64,000 bases of DNA from Pelobates cultripes. Taxonomy: Eukaryota; Chordata; Amphibia; Anura; Pelobatidae. Under the pieces are notes generated by a model. That model did no database searches. It worked only from the letters and a program-made list of their open reading frames with translations, and had not been told where the DNA came from. Numbering within the stretch: the first letter of the stretch is position 1; the number at the start of each line of letters is the position of its first letter. A program made the position numbers and the translations under genes. This document shows positions 11,361 to 22,359 of the stretch, one piece after another. The DNA lies in assembly GCA_933207985.1 (NCBI GenBank), contig OW240921.1, positions 20,097,044 to 20,161,043 on the forward strand, written 5' to 3'.

Positions 11361-11960
11361 CACACCAAAACATTGTAGTACACTGAGATGACACACATTT
11401 TCCAGCAATGTGTCTAAAAATAAATACACCCATGCCCTGATAGATCTCATAGGTTCCCAAATCACTCTAAGGCACCTGGGAAGGTCATGTTTGCAAGGGG
11501 TTGCCATTCCACTTCAAATGAGTTGCTCTCCAAACAAACCAACTGGTACCTCCCCCACACTGCAAATACAAAAAGATCGCCTGCATATCTCAAGCTGAAA
11601 TCTATGTGGTACCTAGCTAAATGCTGTCAGGGAGACTTCAACATTCTGTGCAGAAGAGGTGCCAGAATATGAAAACACAAAGAGTATAATGTATATCCCT
11701 GTCTCCACCTAAACCTCGGTTTACTCCAAAAAAACACGATTTACAGAAAAAACAAATAAAATTGATGTGGTGTGCTATACAAACATGTTAAAGTCACCAA
11801 CTAAGTGGTATACATACACTGGTAATGAGTCTCGCGGAAAGTATTGGTATAATAATCCCAGTTAGGAACAGAAATTCCAGCTTTAATCACTTAAAAAAAT
11901 AAAATAAAAAATATGAAACAAAACATAGTGTAAAACCATACAAAAAGACGATCTAAAAAA
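11361..11960. other. No gene seen; repeat-derived sequence
   Basis: A continuation of the repeat-like region with no exon, inverted ends or open frame worth reporting. Confidence 0.4.
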
Positions 11961-12500
11961 GGTAATTATTGCACTCACAAACACTCTGCCACTAAAAGTG
12001 GCCAGAAAGGCACGTAGATAGGTCAAACAGACCTCCAAATTGGGGCTCCAATATGTTCCTAGTCAGATAAGTCCTTCCACCTCACTCGGGTTCCAGATCC
12101 CAAGGAATGTAGCTAAAGATGTCACTGTTTTCTGGATAGGATATGAGGATGTCCCAATAGAAGTAGGTGAAAGCCTCAGAATTCTCCAAAATGTGTCCTG
12201 TGGCAGACCGCCTGGTATCTCGACTGGGTACCTTTCGCCAGACACGCTTCCTGGATCCAGCTCCAAGTGGTGAGAGCTCTTCTCCAGAGAGTATAGCTGT
12301 ATATAGCCGAGACTTAATGCTGGGAGTGAACTGAACTGACTTTAATGGGACAGAGTACATCCAATGTATACACAGACCCCAGCAGACCTCCATTACCTTT
12401 GCCACAAGCCCCTCCCAGGAATCTCTGGGCCTGGGAGATAATTGCGTTAAAGACTGGTAAGCTAATTATCTCCCAGGAACAGAGAGGCAAACATAAAAAT
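11961..12500 (-). mobile_element. Diverged LTR-like relic
   Basis: 12430-12475 contains a 'gagataatt...aattatctc' hairpin of the type seen in the LTRs at 26127-26170 and 27814-27858, with a 'tttaatgggac' segment upstream as at 25970. This suggests a distant reverse-oriented member of the same LTR group. Ends not identified. Confidence 0.35.
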
Positions 12501-12959
12501 ATTACCTGCCACTATTTTGCCTATACACTAATATTTCCATAATCACTACTACTGCGTACCACATATTAGTGCAATTAATTAGCACTTATGTGTTGACTTT
12601 CTTTTTGTGTTTTTTCTCTTTTTCTTTCTCCTTTGGATATACTGCAAGGAGGTTGAATAAGTGGTTTATAAGAGGCTTGATAAACGGCCGAAAACAACTG
12701 AATTCGTATAAACGAATAGTTAGCCGCTGTGAAGACACTGAGCAGAAATCGATAAAGTGAATAGTGAAAATACTGCTGAATATCTATATTCTATATGCTA
12801 TATTGGATTTGATTTTTAGTGTACTCATAGTAGGCTATAAGAGTTGCATAGACTCGAAGCTAATCAGCTCTGAGCTACTCTCTGGTTACAGGGGGGGATA
12901 AAAAGGTTTAAATTAACCCTTTATTCGACTATCTAGTATTAAGATTTTGACAAGGCAAA
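12501..12959. other. Probable 5' region of the L1-like element
   Basis: Lies immediately upstream of the ORF1 relic and includes a pyrimidine-rich stretch (12590-12640). No independent gene. Confidence 0.35.
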
Positions 12960-13032
12960 AGTGCTGCTGTATCCGGGCGAATTATCGACATACTTGGAGA
13001 AGCTTGCATTCAAAGACCTATTTGGAGAGAGA

Positions 13033-13924
13033 ATGGGACCTAAAAAAAAGCACCAGACAGCGTTAAACGCTATGTCTAAACCCACTATACCAACCATATC
13101 ACCACAAGGAGCACAAAGACTCCATACAGATCAGATAAGGCAACAGGAAGAACAAACAGAGTGAGGTACTCCCAGCTTTTGATCCTTTAAGTTCACCAAT
13201 AAGCCCTTCGATGCTAGAAGTTTCAACAGAAAGCCTAGATCTTAGATCAGTACTTGCACAATTACCTTCTAAATCAGATTTGATTGATATATTTAAAAAA
13301 ATGGAGGATAGCTTCGGGGAAAAATTAAAAGCTGTCACTACAGAAATACACTACTTAGGGGACAGAGTGTGTGAGCTGGAAGAGAACCAAGAAATAAATA
13401 AAAACCAGTGGACTGAATGTTGGAATACACTAAGATCACAGACCGAAGCTATTTTACCCATACAATGGAAATTGGATGATATTGATAATCAAGGAAGAAG
13501 AAACAATCTACGGATAAGAGGGGTCCCTGAATTGATGGAGGATGAACAAGAAGATCCTTCAAAAATTCTTACCTGTATCTTCAATCAAATTCTAGGAAGA
13601 ACTTCGGACTTTAAAATTAAGCTGGATAGAGCCCATCGAATAGGAAGATTAAGGAATATACCACAAGAAAATCCTCGAGACTTAATTTGTTGTATCCATG
13701 ACTTCATATTAAAAGAAGAAATTGTAAGGAAAGCTAGATCAATGAAGGAAATCAAATTTAATGATCATACTATTGCAATCTTTCAAGATCTCTCTACCTC
13801 TACTTTAATGGCACGTAGAGCTCTGAGACCGATCACTCTCCTTTTGGGACAAAAACAGATAAAGTGTCAGTGGAACTATCCATTTGCATTAATGGTCATT
13901 CAACACTCCAAAATATATGATTAA
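13033..13924 (+). pseudogene. L1/Tx1-like LINE ORF1 (broken)
   Basis: Starts with MGPKKK at 13033. A stop at about 13162 and a change of frame separate this from the main frame at 13211-13924 (237 aa from its first Met). The long frame shows a coiled-coil-like acidic/basic region, then RRNNLRIRGVPE, a DRAHRIG motif, PRDLICCIHDF and a C-terminal WNYPFAL, the order found in L1 ORF1 proteins (RNA-binding RRM plus C-terminal domain). The protein would coat LINE RNA. The broken N-terminus means it is not functional. Confidence 0.8.
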
Positions 13925-14322
13925 GACACCAGCTGATATACCAGAGTTTCTACAAGCTTTGGGGCTTCCTCCTATTGAGATTGAAGATTGGACAGGCCTT
14001 TCAGGCATCTCTCTACCATAAGAATTTCAAAATCCCAAATGGCAAACCAAAACTAAAAAAAACATGTCTTGTGGTCACAAATGGGTCTCCCACAGGGATT
14101 GCATATTATCCTATTATGGAAGCAATAATTATAGGAAGAATATAAACTTAATCTTTCTTTTTTCGATTTTTTATTATTTTTACAATTTACTTTTTTTTCC
14201 CTTTCTTTTTTCTTGTTGTTTTGTTTATCTTTTTATTGTTTATTTTTTTAGTGTGCTCGCAGCTCAAATATTGGGAAAGTTGTATTTGGCTCAGGTTGGT
14301 GGAATTTTTTATTGGAATTATG

Positions 14323-15841
14323 GTGCAAATTAGTCTTATGTCTTTAAATGTTAAGGGGTTGAATTCCCCTAGGAAGCGATCTATCCTGGTACAGGAATTA
14401 GAAAGACAGAAAAAAAATATTGTTTTTATCCAGGAAACTCATTACAAAAATACCTTTCAGCCTACAATTAATACGAATAGAGTCAAACAGACCTTCTATA
14501 GTAACTTTGTAAAAAATAAATCTAGAGCATTGGCAATTTTTATAAACTCTGACTTGAATTTTATCCAACTAGACAGTAAATTGGATTGAGGAGGAAGATA
14601 TTTTCTTAAAAGGGAAGGTTAATGATCAAATGATCACACTGGTAAATATATATGTACCCAATGTTAATCAGGCATCATTCTTGAGCACCTGCCTGAGGAA
14701 ATTGGAGGATTTTAAGGAAGGAGTTTTGATAGTTGGTGGAGATTGTAATATAGTGCTGGATTATGCTTTAGATAGCTCCTCAAAGACTAGAGAAACACAG
14801 ATGAACCAGAGGTCATCAGTGCTAAAAACATTACATTCCTATCAATTGATAGACTGTTGGCGTATCTTGCATCAGGGCGAGAGGGACTATACCTCTTATT
14901 CAACACCTGCAGATAGATATATTGTTTGTAAACCATAGATATCTACATTTAGTTAAAGGAGCAAAAATAGTGAATATTACATGGTCTGACCATGCCCCCA
15001 TTTTTGTAGATATTGAGCTGCAAGGTGATATGAGGGGTAAAAACACCTGGAGACTAAAGGAGTCCCTCCTGGATGACCCAAGAGTCATCAAGGATTTAAC
15101 AGAAACAATATCCCATTATTTCTTAGATAATTGTACAGATGATATCAATGATATGTGGATATGGGAGGCTCATAAGTGTGTGATCCGGGGGGTTCTGATT
15201 AAATGGGGAGCTAGATGTAAAAAAGAACGTCCTGAGGAAATAGAAAAGATGACGAAAACGTTAGTGGCAACAGAGTCTACCCATAACCAAACTCCAACAG
15301 AGGAGAATTTTAAGCACTTAATGGTAGTCAGATCAAAGCTAAGGGCATTATTGAACTACGAAGCTCAAAGAGCGGTCCAGCTGACTCAAAGTACATTGTA
15401 TACATACGGGGATAAAAGTGGGAAATTCTTAGCTAAAACACTCAAAGCTAAATTGCAAAAAACTTATCTATCTAAAATGAAAGATAAACAGGGGAAAATT
15501 TGTAATACCACTGAGGAAATAGCAAATACTTTTAGTAATTATTATAAAGATCTCTACAATTTAAACCCCCCAGAAAAGACCCCTTACGATAGAGTGCAAT
15601 ATCTATCCAAAAATATACCAATAAAAATTTCAAAAGAAACAGCAGCGCAAATGGAGGAATTGTTCTCCCTGGAGGAACTCTCGGCGGCGATTGAGGCAAT
15701 ACCCCTTAATAAAAGTCCTGGGCCAGATGGATTATCAGCACGCTACTTTAAACAATTCCAAAACATTCTTGTCCCACACTTTCTCAGGGCCTTTAATGGA
15801 TTGTCTTCAACTACTGACATTCCACCATCAAACACAAAAAT
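14323..15841 (+). pseudogene. L1/Tx1-like LINE ORF2: endonuclease and start of reverse transcriptase
   Basis: Begins MVQISLMSLNVKGLNSP, an APE-type endonuclease start, followed by FIQETHY with the catalytic Glu. Frame breaks occur at about 14588 and 14937. Near 14970 the TWSDHAP motif (endonuclease C-terminus) follows in the last frame, then the linker and the first RT motif, LNKSPGPDGLSA, at about residue 260 of that frame. RT is cut off at about 15841, before the catalytic YADD block, where unrelated repeat DNA begins. The missing RT core and frame breaks mark it as dead. Confidence 0.8.
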
Positions 15842-16497
15842 ACAAAAAAGTGTGCCGCGCTTGTGTGAAATACCCTTAGATATATGTCAATGGTGCATAC
15901 ACCGTATGTTTGTGTGTTAATCAATAAAAGTAAGGATAAATACCCCAATATAGCTAACTTTCAGTAGGTCTTGACCCTGTATACAAAAGACAGGAAACCC
16001 ATAGCATAATACTGTTATGGTAAATAAATTGATATAATAGTCTATATAGTCCAACTCACATATAGTGGAGCCTGTTTACAAAAGAACTGGCTCAGGTAGT
16101 ATCACTTGGCAAGATGTTTCTTGAAAGGATTCCAAAAAGAATGGAGCTTGGTCCTCGATAAATGTGAGGGACAGGATAGGCAAACACGAATTGGAAATAT
16201 AAAAAGAGTAACATTTATTCAAAAAACGTATAAAATCTTACATCAGTGATGTCTTTAAAATAGCACAACGTATTTAAACGATAGTATTTGTCTTCCTCAG
16301 GGGCAGTAATAAGAACAAAGAGGGGGGGCAAAGTGGATGGAGGGGGACTCCCTAGGCTCCCAGGTAAGTCCCCATACCGCGATCGCTGGCGACCTGGTAA
16401 GTACATAGGACAGCCTGGACGCACTATGCCGCTCCCCCGGCGTTTAGAGACGGTTCCGTAAGGACGGCATAGAACGCCCGATGTCTTTGAGGGGTTA
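15842..16497. repeat. Repeat DNA replacing the LINE RT core
   Basis: Sits between the ORF2 RT start and the ORF2 C-terminal tail. 16335-16497 is a second copy of the GC-rich family of 1190-1500, again ending in ggggttaa. Around 16270-16305 the reverse strand reads a CTGAGGA box, but no matching GAAA follows, so no ribozyme is called. About 2 kb of expected ORF2 is missing, so this is replacement and not a simple insertion. Confidence 0.5.
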
Positions 16498-17110
16498 AGA
16501 TATGTCTAGCTAGATATTGGAAAACACAAACTGTTCCATCTTGGCCTGAGATTAAATCTCAAATTAAGTTCCAGGCAGCCTCGGATAAATATTTTTATAA
16601 TAGAGATGTATCAACTAAAGTATTATACAACAGGATATGGTTAAAATGGTTTGTAATATAAACCCAATATTCTTCCCTGCGAGAATCTTTAATACTCCAG
16701 AGACCTCCAAAATTTACCATCACGGGAGCGCCATACCCCGAAACAACAGAGACAATAAAATGAAAATAAGATTAATGAAAGGTTTTATTTTAGTGAATGA
16801 ATGTATATTGTTTTTCTGTTTTTAATTTTTTAATTTTATTTTTTATATAGAACGATAAATGATACGATATAAGTACATTGACGTAATAAACTCTTTGACT
16901 TGTATGAAGAGCCTAAGAGAAAGGGGGAAAAGATAGAGGATTTACCTAAGTATTTATTAATTGGTGATTAAATAACTACATTTATCACGATATCTGTATA
17001 TGTATTTTATTATGAATTTTGTATAATTTTTTCTTTTTCTATTGTTGTCTCCTATTGTATTTGTAATTCATTATAAAAAAAAATGTTAATAAAGAGAAAT
17101 ATATAAAAAT
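16498..17110 (+). mobile_element. 3' end of the L1/Tx1-like LINE
   Basis: 16500-16660 encodes the end of ORF2 (ARYWKTQTVP, then FYNRD and WLKWFVI before a stop), followed by a 3' UTR and an A/T-rich tail with aataaagag (17090) and further A runs. The LINE tail ends next to the 3' end of the minus-strand three-finger gene. Confidence 0.65.
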
Positions 17111-17136
17111 AAATAAACAGAGACTTTGTATTACTT

Positions 17137-17142
17137 TTTATT
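17137..17142 (-). promoter_or_regulatory. Polyadenylation signal of the second three-finger gene
   Basis: AATAAA on the minus strand, about 19 bp beyond the stop codon at 17161-17163. Unusually close to the stop, but the only good candidate before the LINE tail. Confidence 0.4.
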
Positions 17143-17160
17143 TCTATTGCTGTGTATTAG

Positions 17161-20100
17161 CTATTGCCAAAGCTTTTTAACACACGTAGAAAGATAAAGA
17201 TAAAAAATCAATGCAGTCGGGAAAAGACGGCTGCTACTGCTTTTAGCTTCAGTGCACGTTGCCTCTTCATTAAAGGTTTTAAAATCTTTGGTGATTGTTT
17301 CATTCAGTCTATAACAAATTTTAGGAGAGGTACAGCCATGTGTAGTCTCCTTGGTGATCAGCTGCCCTATAAATGAAAAGAGGAACTATTATACTTGAGA
17401 AATATAGTTGAAAACAATTACTATTTACAAAAAAAAGTTTACAATCTCATAATCTTATGAATGATTATCTGTCTATCTCATCAATCTGTCCCAATTTTTT
17501 GTCCATGTTAGACTCAGTAAAACTTGTACTTCTGAAGAGCCGGTATCGTATTCAGTGTTCATGAGATCTGTCTTTCATCATCAACTTGGAGAAAGAATGA
17601 GGACCTTTACTCAGGGCATGGCTACTAAAACAAGACACTGTTTTGCGAGCAGGTCATCCACTACCATCAAGTCTCTTTTTGGGCATTCCTGATTCATTAT
17701 GTCAAGGAAAGAGAGACATTGAGCTTCTTCAAAAGAAAGTGTTTTTAGATCTATACACTGGGTATTTAGGGTTTAGGTTAGCATTAGGTAGAGTTAGGGT
17801 TAGATAAGGTTTGAAATGGTGTCAAATTTGTGATGCTAGTCAATATGGTGAGGCATATTGTCACTTAAACGAGCATGTCTTCAATTTAAACCTATGTTTC
17901 CCACAAATCTGTCAAAGGTGTATGTGGGAAGAAATAGAACACACAAGGCCTCTGAAATTCACAATTAAATCACAATGTGTGTAAGAAAAAGAAAACTGCT
18001 GAATTTGACAGGAATTTGTTAGGAAATAACCAGGTGTAAAGACTCAAATTATTTAGCACGTCTTCTTTTACAGCGTGTATTCCATGGTCCAGAAACAGCG
18101 CAGTTGGGGGCTACTATTATGTCCAATTGTAATATGATATATTTACCATGTGTCAGCAATTTTTTGTGTCTGATACACTTTGTTTCATTCCCAGAACATT
18201 CAATATATGCATTAGGTTGGCATACACCATATGTATCAATATAACAGGAAGGGCAGACCAATCCATTTCCTTTACTTAGTGATTGCTTGGGAACTGAAAA
18301 TGAAGATATAACAGTAATCTGTGTTAATGAATCTAAATTATAATATTAAACAATTGTGGTTACTTTTATATTATTCAACATTTCAGGAAAAAAAAGACAG
18401 ATAATATAAATGGAGAGTAAAAAAATGTTTGAAGAAAAACTTTTTTACCTTGAAAATTCTTAACACACAAAAAAATGTATTTTGAGTTTTAATTCAAAGT
18501 CACCTTTTACTAATATGTATTTTATTTAAAAAAAAAAAGTCGTCACTATACTTTGTGGGTGTCACGGATGTCATTACCCTAACACACAGGAAAGAGGATA
18601 CCCACAAATAAAGGGTCCTAATGTAGAAAACTATAGAATCAAAGTCAGGAATAGCCAAAGTCAGGAATACAGATATACGGATATACGATTTTCTAATCTA
18701 TCAAGTACGCGCCTTTGGAGTGGGCAACATTTGAACTTATTTTTGCAGAGAGCAGCAGCTTGGCGTTAGCGAATGTGGAGGAGCAATTAGCTTGTGCCGA
18801 ATGAGTAAGTATGTTTCTCATACAGGTTTCCATCCATGTGTACGCTTGAAGAAGTTGGGCCGTGAGGCTAGATGGGAACTGCTCAGCACGGAGCAGGCAA
18901 TTATTGCTATAGTTGGGAGTTTTAATGTGCTTGGCCTTATCTCTCTCTTTTTGGCATATTGCTATACAGTCTCAAAGTGGCTTCAACTAACAGATTAGAT
19001 CATGCTGATGAGACCAACAAGGTTGAAACTGTACAGTCCATGACACTTTTTGGTCACTAATCCTTTTGGATTACAATCCAGGCTATGGTTTGAAAAAAGA
19101 ATGTGTTTAAAACATCATCCATTGTGAAGGATGTTGACAAAAATGCAGAATGAAGTTTGATACCCAAGGCGTATCTGTGCTCATTTGCATGTCAAGCCAG
19201 GAACTCTGGGGTAGTTAAGCTGGGGACTCTGGAATACTTGAGGAAACATTGTTTCTTGAGTTTTTGTGCCCAATGAGGACTTTAGCAATATCAAACTTGA
19301 GATAACCAGATGATGGATAACAGTAATTCTTTCTACTTGTACTGAAGGGGTTTTATCGTGTTTGGTCTCACCACACTCTTTTTGGTACCTAGCTATATGT
19401 TTCCAGAGAAACGTCAACTTCCAAACCAGAACGCGCACCATGCTGAAGAAATCCACAAGGTCAAAACTGCAGTCCATGGCTGGTCTCTGGGCACTGATCC
19501 TTGGATCATAGCACATGCCAAGGTTTAAAAAACAAAAAACAAAACAACAACCTGTGTTTAAAGCAGCATCTGTTGTTAAGGGTACCTGCAGGAATGCAGG
19601 ACAAAGTATGAAACACAATGCCTGTGCTCATTTGCATGTTAAGCCAGGAACTCTGGGTTAGTTGTGGAAACATGATTTTTTTTTAAGTTTACGGTGCCCA
19701 AGTGGATAAAAAAAGCGATGATGTACTGAAACACTGTACAGACCTAAACAAAATTACAAAAATAACTTTAAGTACTCACAAGTGGGTATTCTGGATACAC
19801 AGTTGTCAGTGTAACAGCAAGTGATGTTTCTTAGTATGATCCGATCTTTACTTCTTGTGGAACCAGTGATCTTACACTCACTGTATTTTCCACATCTCCT
19901 TGTAATCCTTGTATACATTTCTCCTCCTGAGAAATAAAATGTTAGTAGCTAATAAGTTAAAAGCAAAAATGGTTATTAATCATCACAACAGTAGACAACT
20001 CATGACAAGATTTTTTTCTATGAACATGACAGAAGCTTTGAGTTCCAATTCACCTTAAAATAGGAACTACCACTTCCTAAATGTTTTATACTATTTTATT

Positions 20101-22204
20101 CACTAAATTCTGAATGGACCCAAACTGAATAAGGCAAAAACAGTTTTTGCTGAGTGGACTATTCAGACTGAAAAATTTGGACATTTTGGAATTCAAAAAG
20201 GTCCGGATTTTGTAATTCAGGCCCTGAACAGGCCTGAACAGGCCTGAATTTAGTACAGATTTCAGCCGGACTCAGTGCCACCGAATGCACTGGGTATGAC
20301 TGAAATCCAGACTTAGAGGCTTGAAGGCTTTGCGGCTTCATTGCTGCCCAGTCACTGGAAAAGGCCCCATCTCATGAAGTTTCACTTCTCTCAAGATTAG
20401 AGTTCTAATCTAATCTGTTAGAGTTCTCTAATTTTTTTTCCTAATGGTCAACCAGTCAGAGTGCTTTAACTTATATTGCAAAACGTGGGAAATTTTAACA
20501 TGCTTTGAGATAGTTGACATAGCATAGGAAAGCCTATATAAGGACTTTCCCCGTGATCAGATCTCAGTTTGTGGCAATCCCCCCATGGGAGAGGATGGAT
20601 TAATTTTATTGCATCTCGGTTTTTATTTTTCCCAGCCTTTTTTTTTTTGCGATTGGGCTTTTTTCAAACGTTAAACAGTTGCATCGGGAATCCTGGATTT
20701 TAATTTGACCTTTTTTGGTCTTATTTTTTGCACTTCGGCACTTCAGTTTGGTTCAGCACTTCTGAAATTCAGGACTTGAGCACTTTTGAGACTTCTGCAA
20801 TTCCCTAAACCTAACCCTACCCCTACCCCTAATCTAACCTTACATCTAACCCTAACCCTACCCCTAATCCTAACCTTACCCCTAACCCTAACTCCTAATC
20901 TCAAGCCTACCCCTACCCCTAATCCTAACTCTACCCCTAAACTAACCCCTAACCCCTAACCCTACCCCTAACCTAACCCCTAAATCTAACTCTAACCCCA
21001 CCCCTAACCCCAACCCCTAACCCTATTCCGAATCCTAACCCTACTCTGAATCCTAACCATACCCCTCAGTTTGGTTCGGCACATCCAAAATTCGACACTT
21101 CGGTAATTCGGTTCGTCGGCTCTTCCGAAATTCGGCACTTTGGCAAAGCGTCCGAATTTAAATTTGGATGGAAACTAATCACACATATATTTATATACCA
21201 TATGAACAACTAGTAAATCATCCACACATGTATACGAAGTTGAAAAAGCCTCCCACTTCCAAATATTGTCCGAGCCGGATACGATCAGCTATCCCAATAT
21301 GGCGACGCATCCGGCTCTAAATGAAGTCCTCTTACAACCCCAATATGTCCACCAATCTTCTTAATCTTCTTACAAATCCATTAAAGGAACGACCGATGCA
21401 TCACTTCCTGTGACGTTTTTCTTGTTACGTGCACCGTCACATGATCGTCCCGTTCGTGATTCTGCCAGTGCGTAATTTATTTACTATTTACTCACGGATG
21501 GGACGATCATGTGATGGCGTTTTAAGTGTAAATAGTGGCATTGCACTTGGGTTATTTTTATCAGCACCAGTTTTATATCGTGTTAGCAACATTTTTTTCT
21601 TCAGTCTGTCACTATTCCAAAGGCATGTTCACCCCTACTTTAAAATTAGTTAGGGCCCCCACACATCCCTTGGAGAGGACACTAAGTCCTCCCCACAACT
21701 AACTTCTTCACCTCTTGTCTCTGTCAATATTATTTTATAGGTCAATTACTTCTCAAATATCTACATTATATAATTGTAAAGCACTGCAGAATATATGCCT
21801 ATATTCGTGTGGTATAAATGCTTATAATAATATCAGTATATTTTCATACACACACACATGCAAGCGTAAATGCATGCACATTTACGCCAGCTGCACAAAC
21901 AAAAATTTAGACAAAGAGGAAACAGAGCACACACACGCACATGCACACACACGCATTACAGAGTCACAAGTATTAAAAACCATGATGCATATTTAAAGCA
22001 GTTTTTTATTTTTTATTTTATCTATGAGATGCAGATTTTATGCAGATCAAGACACCAATTGGATTAGAACATGTTGTGACATACCAGTGATGGTCTGTGT
22101 GGCTATAGTGAGACAGGCATTGTGCTCAGAAGAACACATGGTTGGTCTATCCGAGCAGCTCTCTCCTGTCCATTCATAGCACTCCATGCATAATAAATGA
22201 TGTA
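17161..22204 (-). CDS. Second two-domain three-finger (Ly6/uPAR) gene, 3' four exons
   Basis: Minus-strand exons 22204-22085 (120 nt), 19926-19780 (147), 18293-18147 (147) and 17366-17161 (206 with stop TAG) splice in phase 1 throughout, mirroring the first gene (120/150/147/116). Domain 1 carries LCMECYEW, then CGKYSEC and ITCCYTDNC (10 cysteines). Domain 2 carries VCPSCY, then HGCTSPKIC and ATCTEAK (8 cysteines). Sequons NIT and NET are present. Unlike the first gene, the C-terminus continues through SSSSRLF into a hydrophobic stretch (ALIFYLYL) and ends KKLWQ, which could be a GPI-attachment or membrane tail. The signal-peptide exon was not found: it should lie above 22204 but may be displaced by transposons or lost. 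Complete from domain 1 on, it would add about 206 aa to a signal peptide. Confidence 0.82.
17763..17815 (+). repeat. Short TTAGGG-like tract
   Basis: Degenerate 'tttagggtttaggtt...gttagggttag' sequence inside the intron between exons 4 and 5 of the second three-finger gene. Too short and diverged to be a telomere relic with confidence. Confidence 0.5.
19000..19043 (+). ncRNA. Type I hammerhead ribozyme, intact core
   Basis: Stem I is TCATG (19000-19004) with CATGA (19039-19043). Box 1 is CTGATGA (19005-19011). Stem II is GACC/GGTT with loop AACAA (19012-19024, one G-U pair). Box 2 is GAAA (19025-19028). Stem III is the self-complementary CTGTACAG (19029-19036). The cleavage triplet is GTC, with cutting expected after 19038. 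All invariant core residues are present. It self-cleaves RNA if the plus strand is transcribed; activity is inferred. Confidence 0.75.
19438..19481 (+). ncRNA. Hammerhead ribozyme copy with damaged box 2
   Basis: Stem I CCATG/CATGG is a perfect 5 bp, box 1 is CTGAAGA (19443-19449), and stem III CTGCAG is followed by TCC. Box 2 reads AAAA where GAAA is required, which should abolish cleavage. This is the second monomer of the 438-bp array. Confidence 0.6.
20140..21195. mobile_element. hAT-like non-autonomous element with C-rich telomere-like tract
   Basis: The right part (21060-21190, 'ttcggcac' repeats then 'gaaactaatcacaca') matches the right end of the MITE at 54493-54622 ('gaaactaattgcaca'). 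20805-21065 is a run of CCCTAA/CCCTACC-like units, about 260 bp. The left end is not defined. Located in the intron between exons 2 and 3 of the minus-strand three-finger gene. Confidence 0.45.
20805..21065 (+). repeat. Interstitial telomere-like (CCCTAA)n-type tract
   Basis: Many CCCTAA hexamers are mixed with CCCTACC, CTAATC and CTAACT variants. Degenerate throughout and embedded in a repeat element, so not evidence of a chromosome end. Confidence 0.75.
21196..21880. other. No gene seen
   Basis: Intronic sequence of the second three-finger gene. Contains complementary 'acatgatcgtccc' / 'gggacgatcatgt' segments near 21440 and 21500, suggesting an old MITE, and a CA-rich patch at 21850-21955. 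Confidence 0.4.
21885..21935 (+). mobile_element. PLE N-terminal scrap
   Basis: About 40 bp (from 'cagctgcacaaac' to 'gaggaaacagagca') is nearly identical to 23252-23292 within the larger PLE fragment, so this is a duplicated scrap of the same element. Confidence 0.5.
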
Positions 22205-22359
22205 CTAGTGAGTAGAAAGAGAAGATAAGGAAAATAAATATAATTAAACACTTAATCAATAACAATATTGTACAAAACATATTACAGTTTGTTAAAGCAC
22301 AGTGAAACTTATATAAGATATTAGAATTCTTATAAAATACAGGGAAAATGTTTCTTTTT

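Larger units (their letters stand above)
18567..19690 (+). repeat. 438-bp tandem repeat carrying hammerhead ribozymes
   Basis: Two adjacent monomers align by eye. Their hammerhead boxes start at 19005 and 19443 (period 438), and the 'tgctcatttgcatg' / 'aagccaggaactctggg' block recurs at about 19174 and 19625. Identity is roughly 70%, so the array is old. It lies wholly within the intron between exons 3 and 4 of the minus-strand three-finger gene, with the ribozyme strand antisense to that gene. Tandem hammerhead-bearing repeats of a few hundred bp are known from newt satellite 2 and from retrozymes. The left limit is approximate. Confidence 0.65.

Noticed and set aside
16265..16310. Reverse-strand CTGAGGA as a hammerhead ribozyme
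   Set aside because: No GAAA box and no stem II pairing follows.
20805..21065. True telomere or chromosome fusion point
   Set aside because: Units are degenerate and the tract is flanked by a dispersed element with a related copy elsewhere.
22047..22280. The 77-codon frame from 22280 as a complete small gene
   Set aside because: Only 22085-22204 is coding by homology; the Met-containing upstream part lies in the intron before the splice acceptor.
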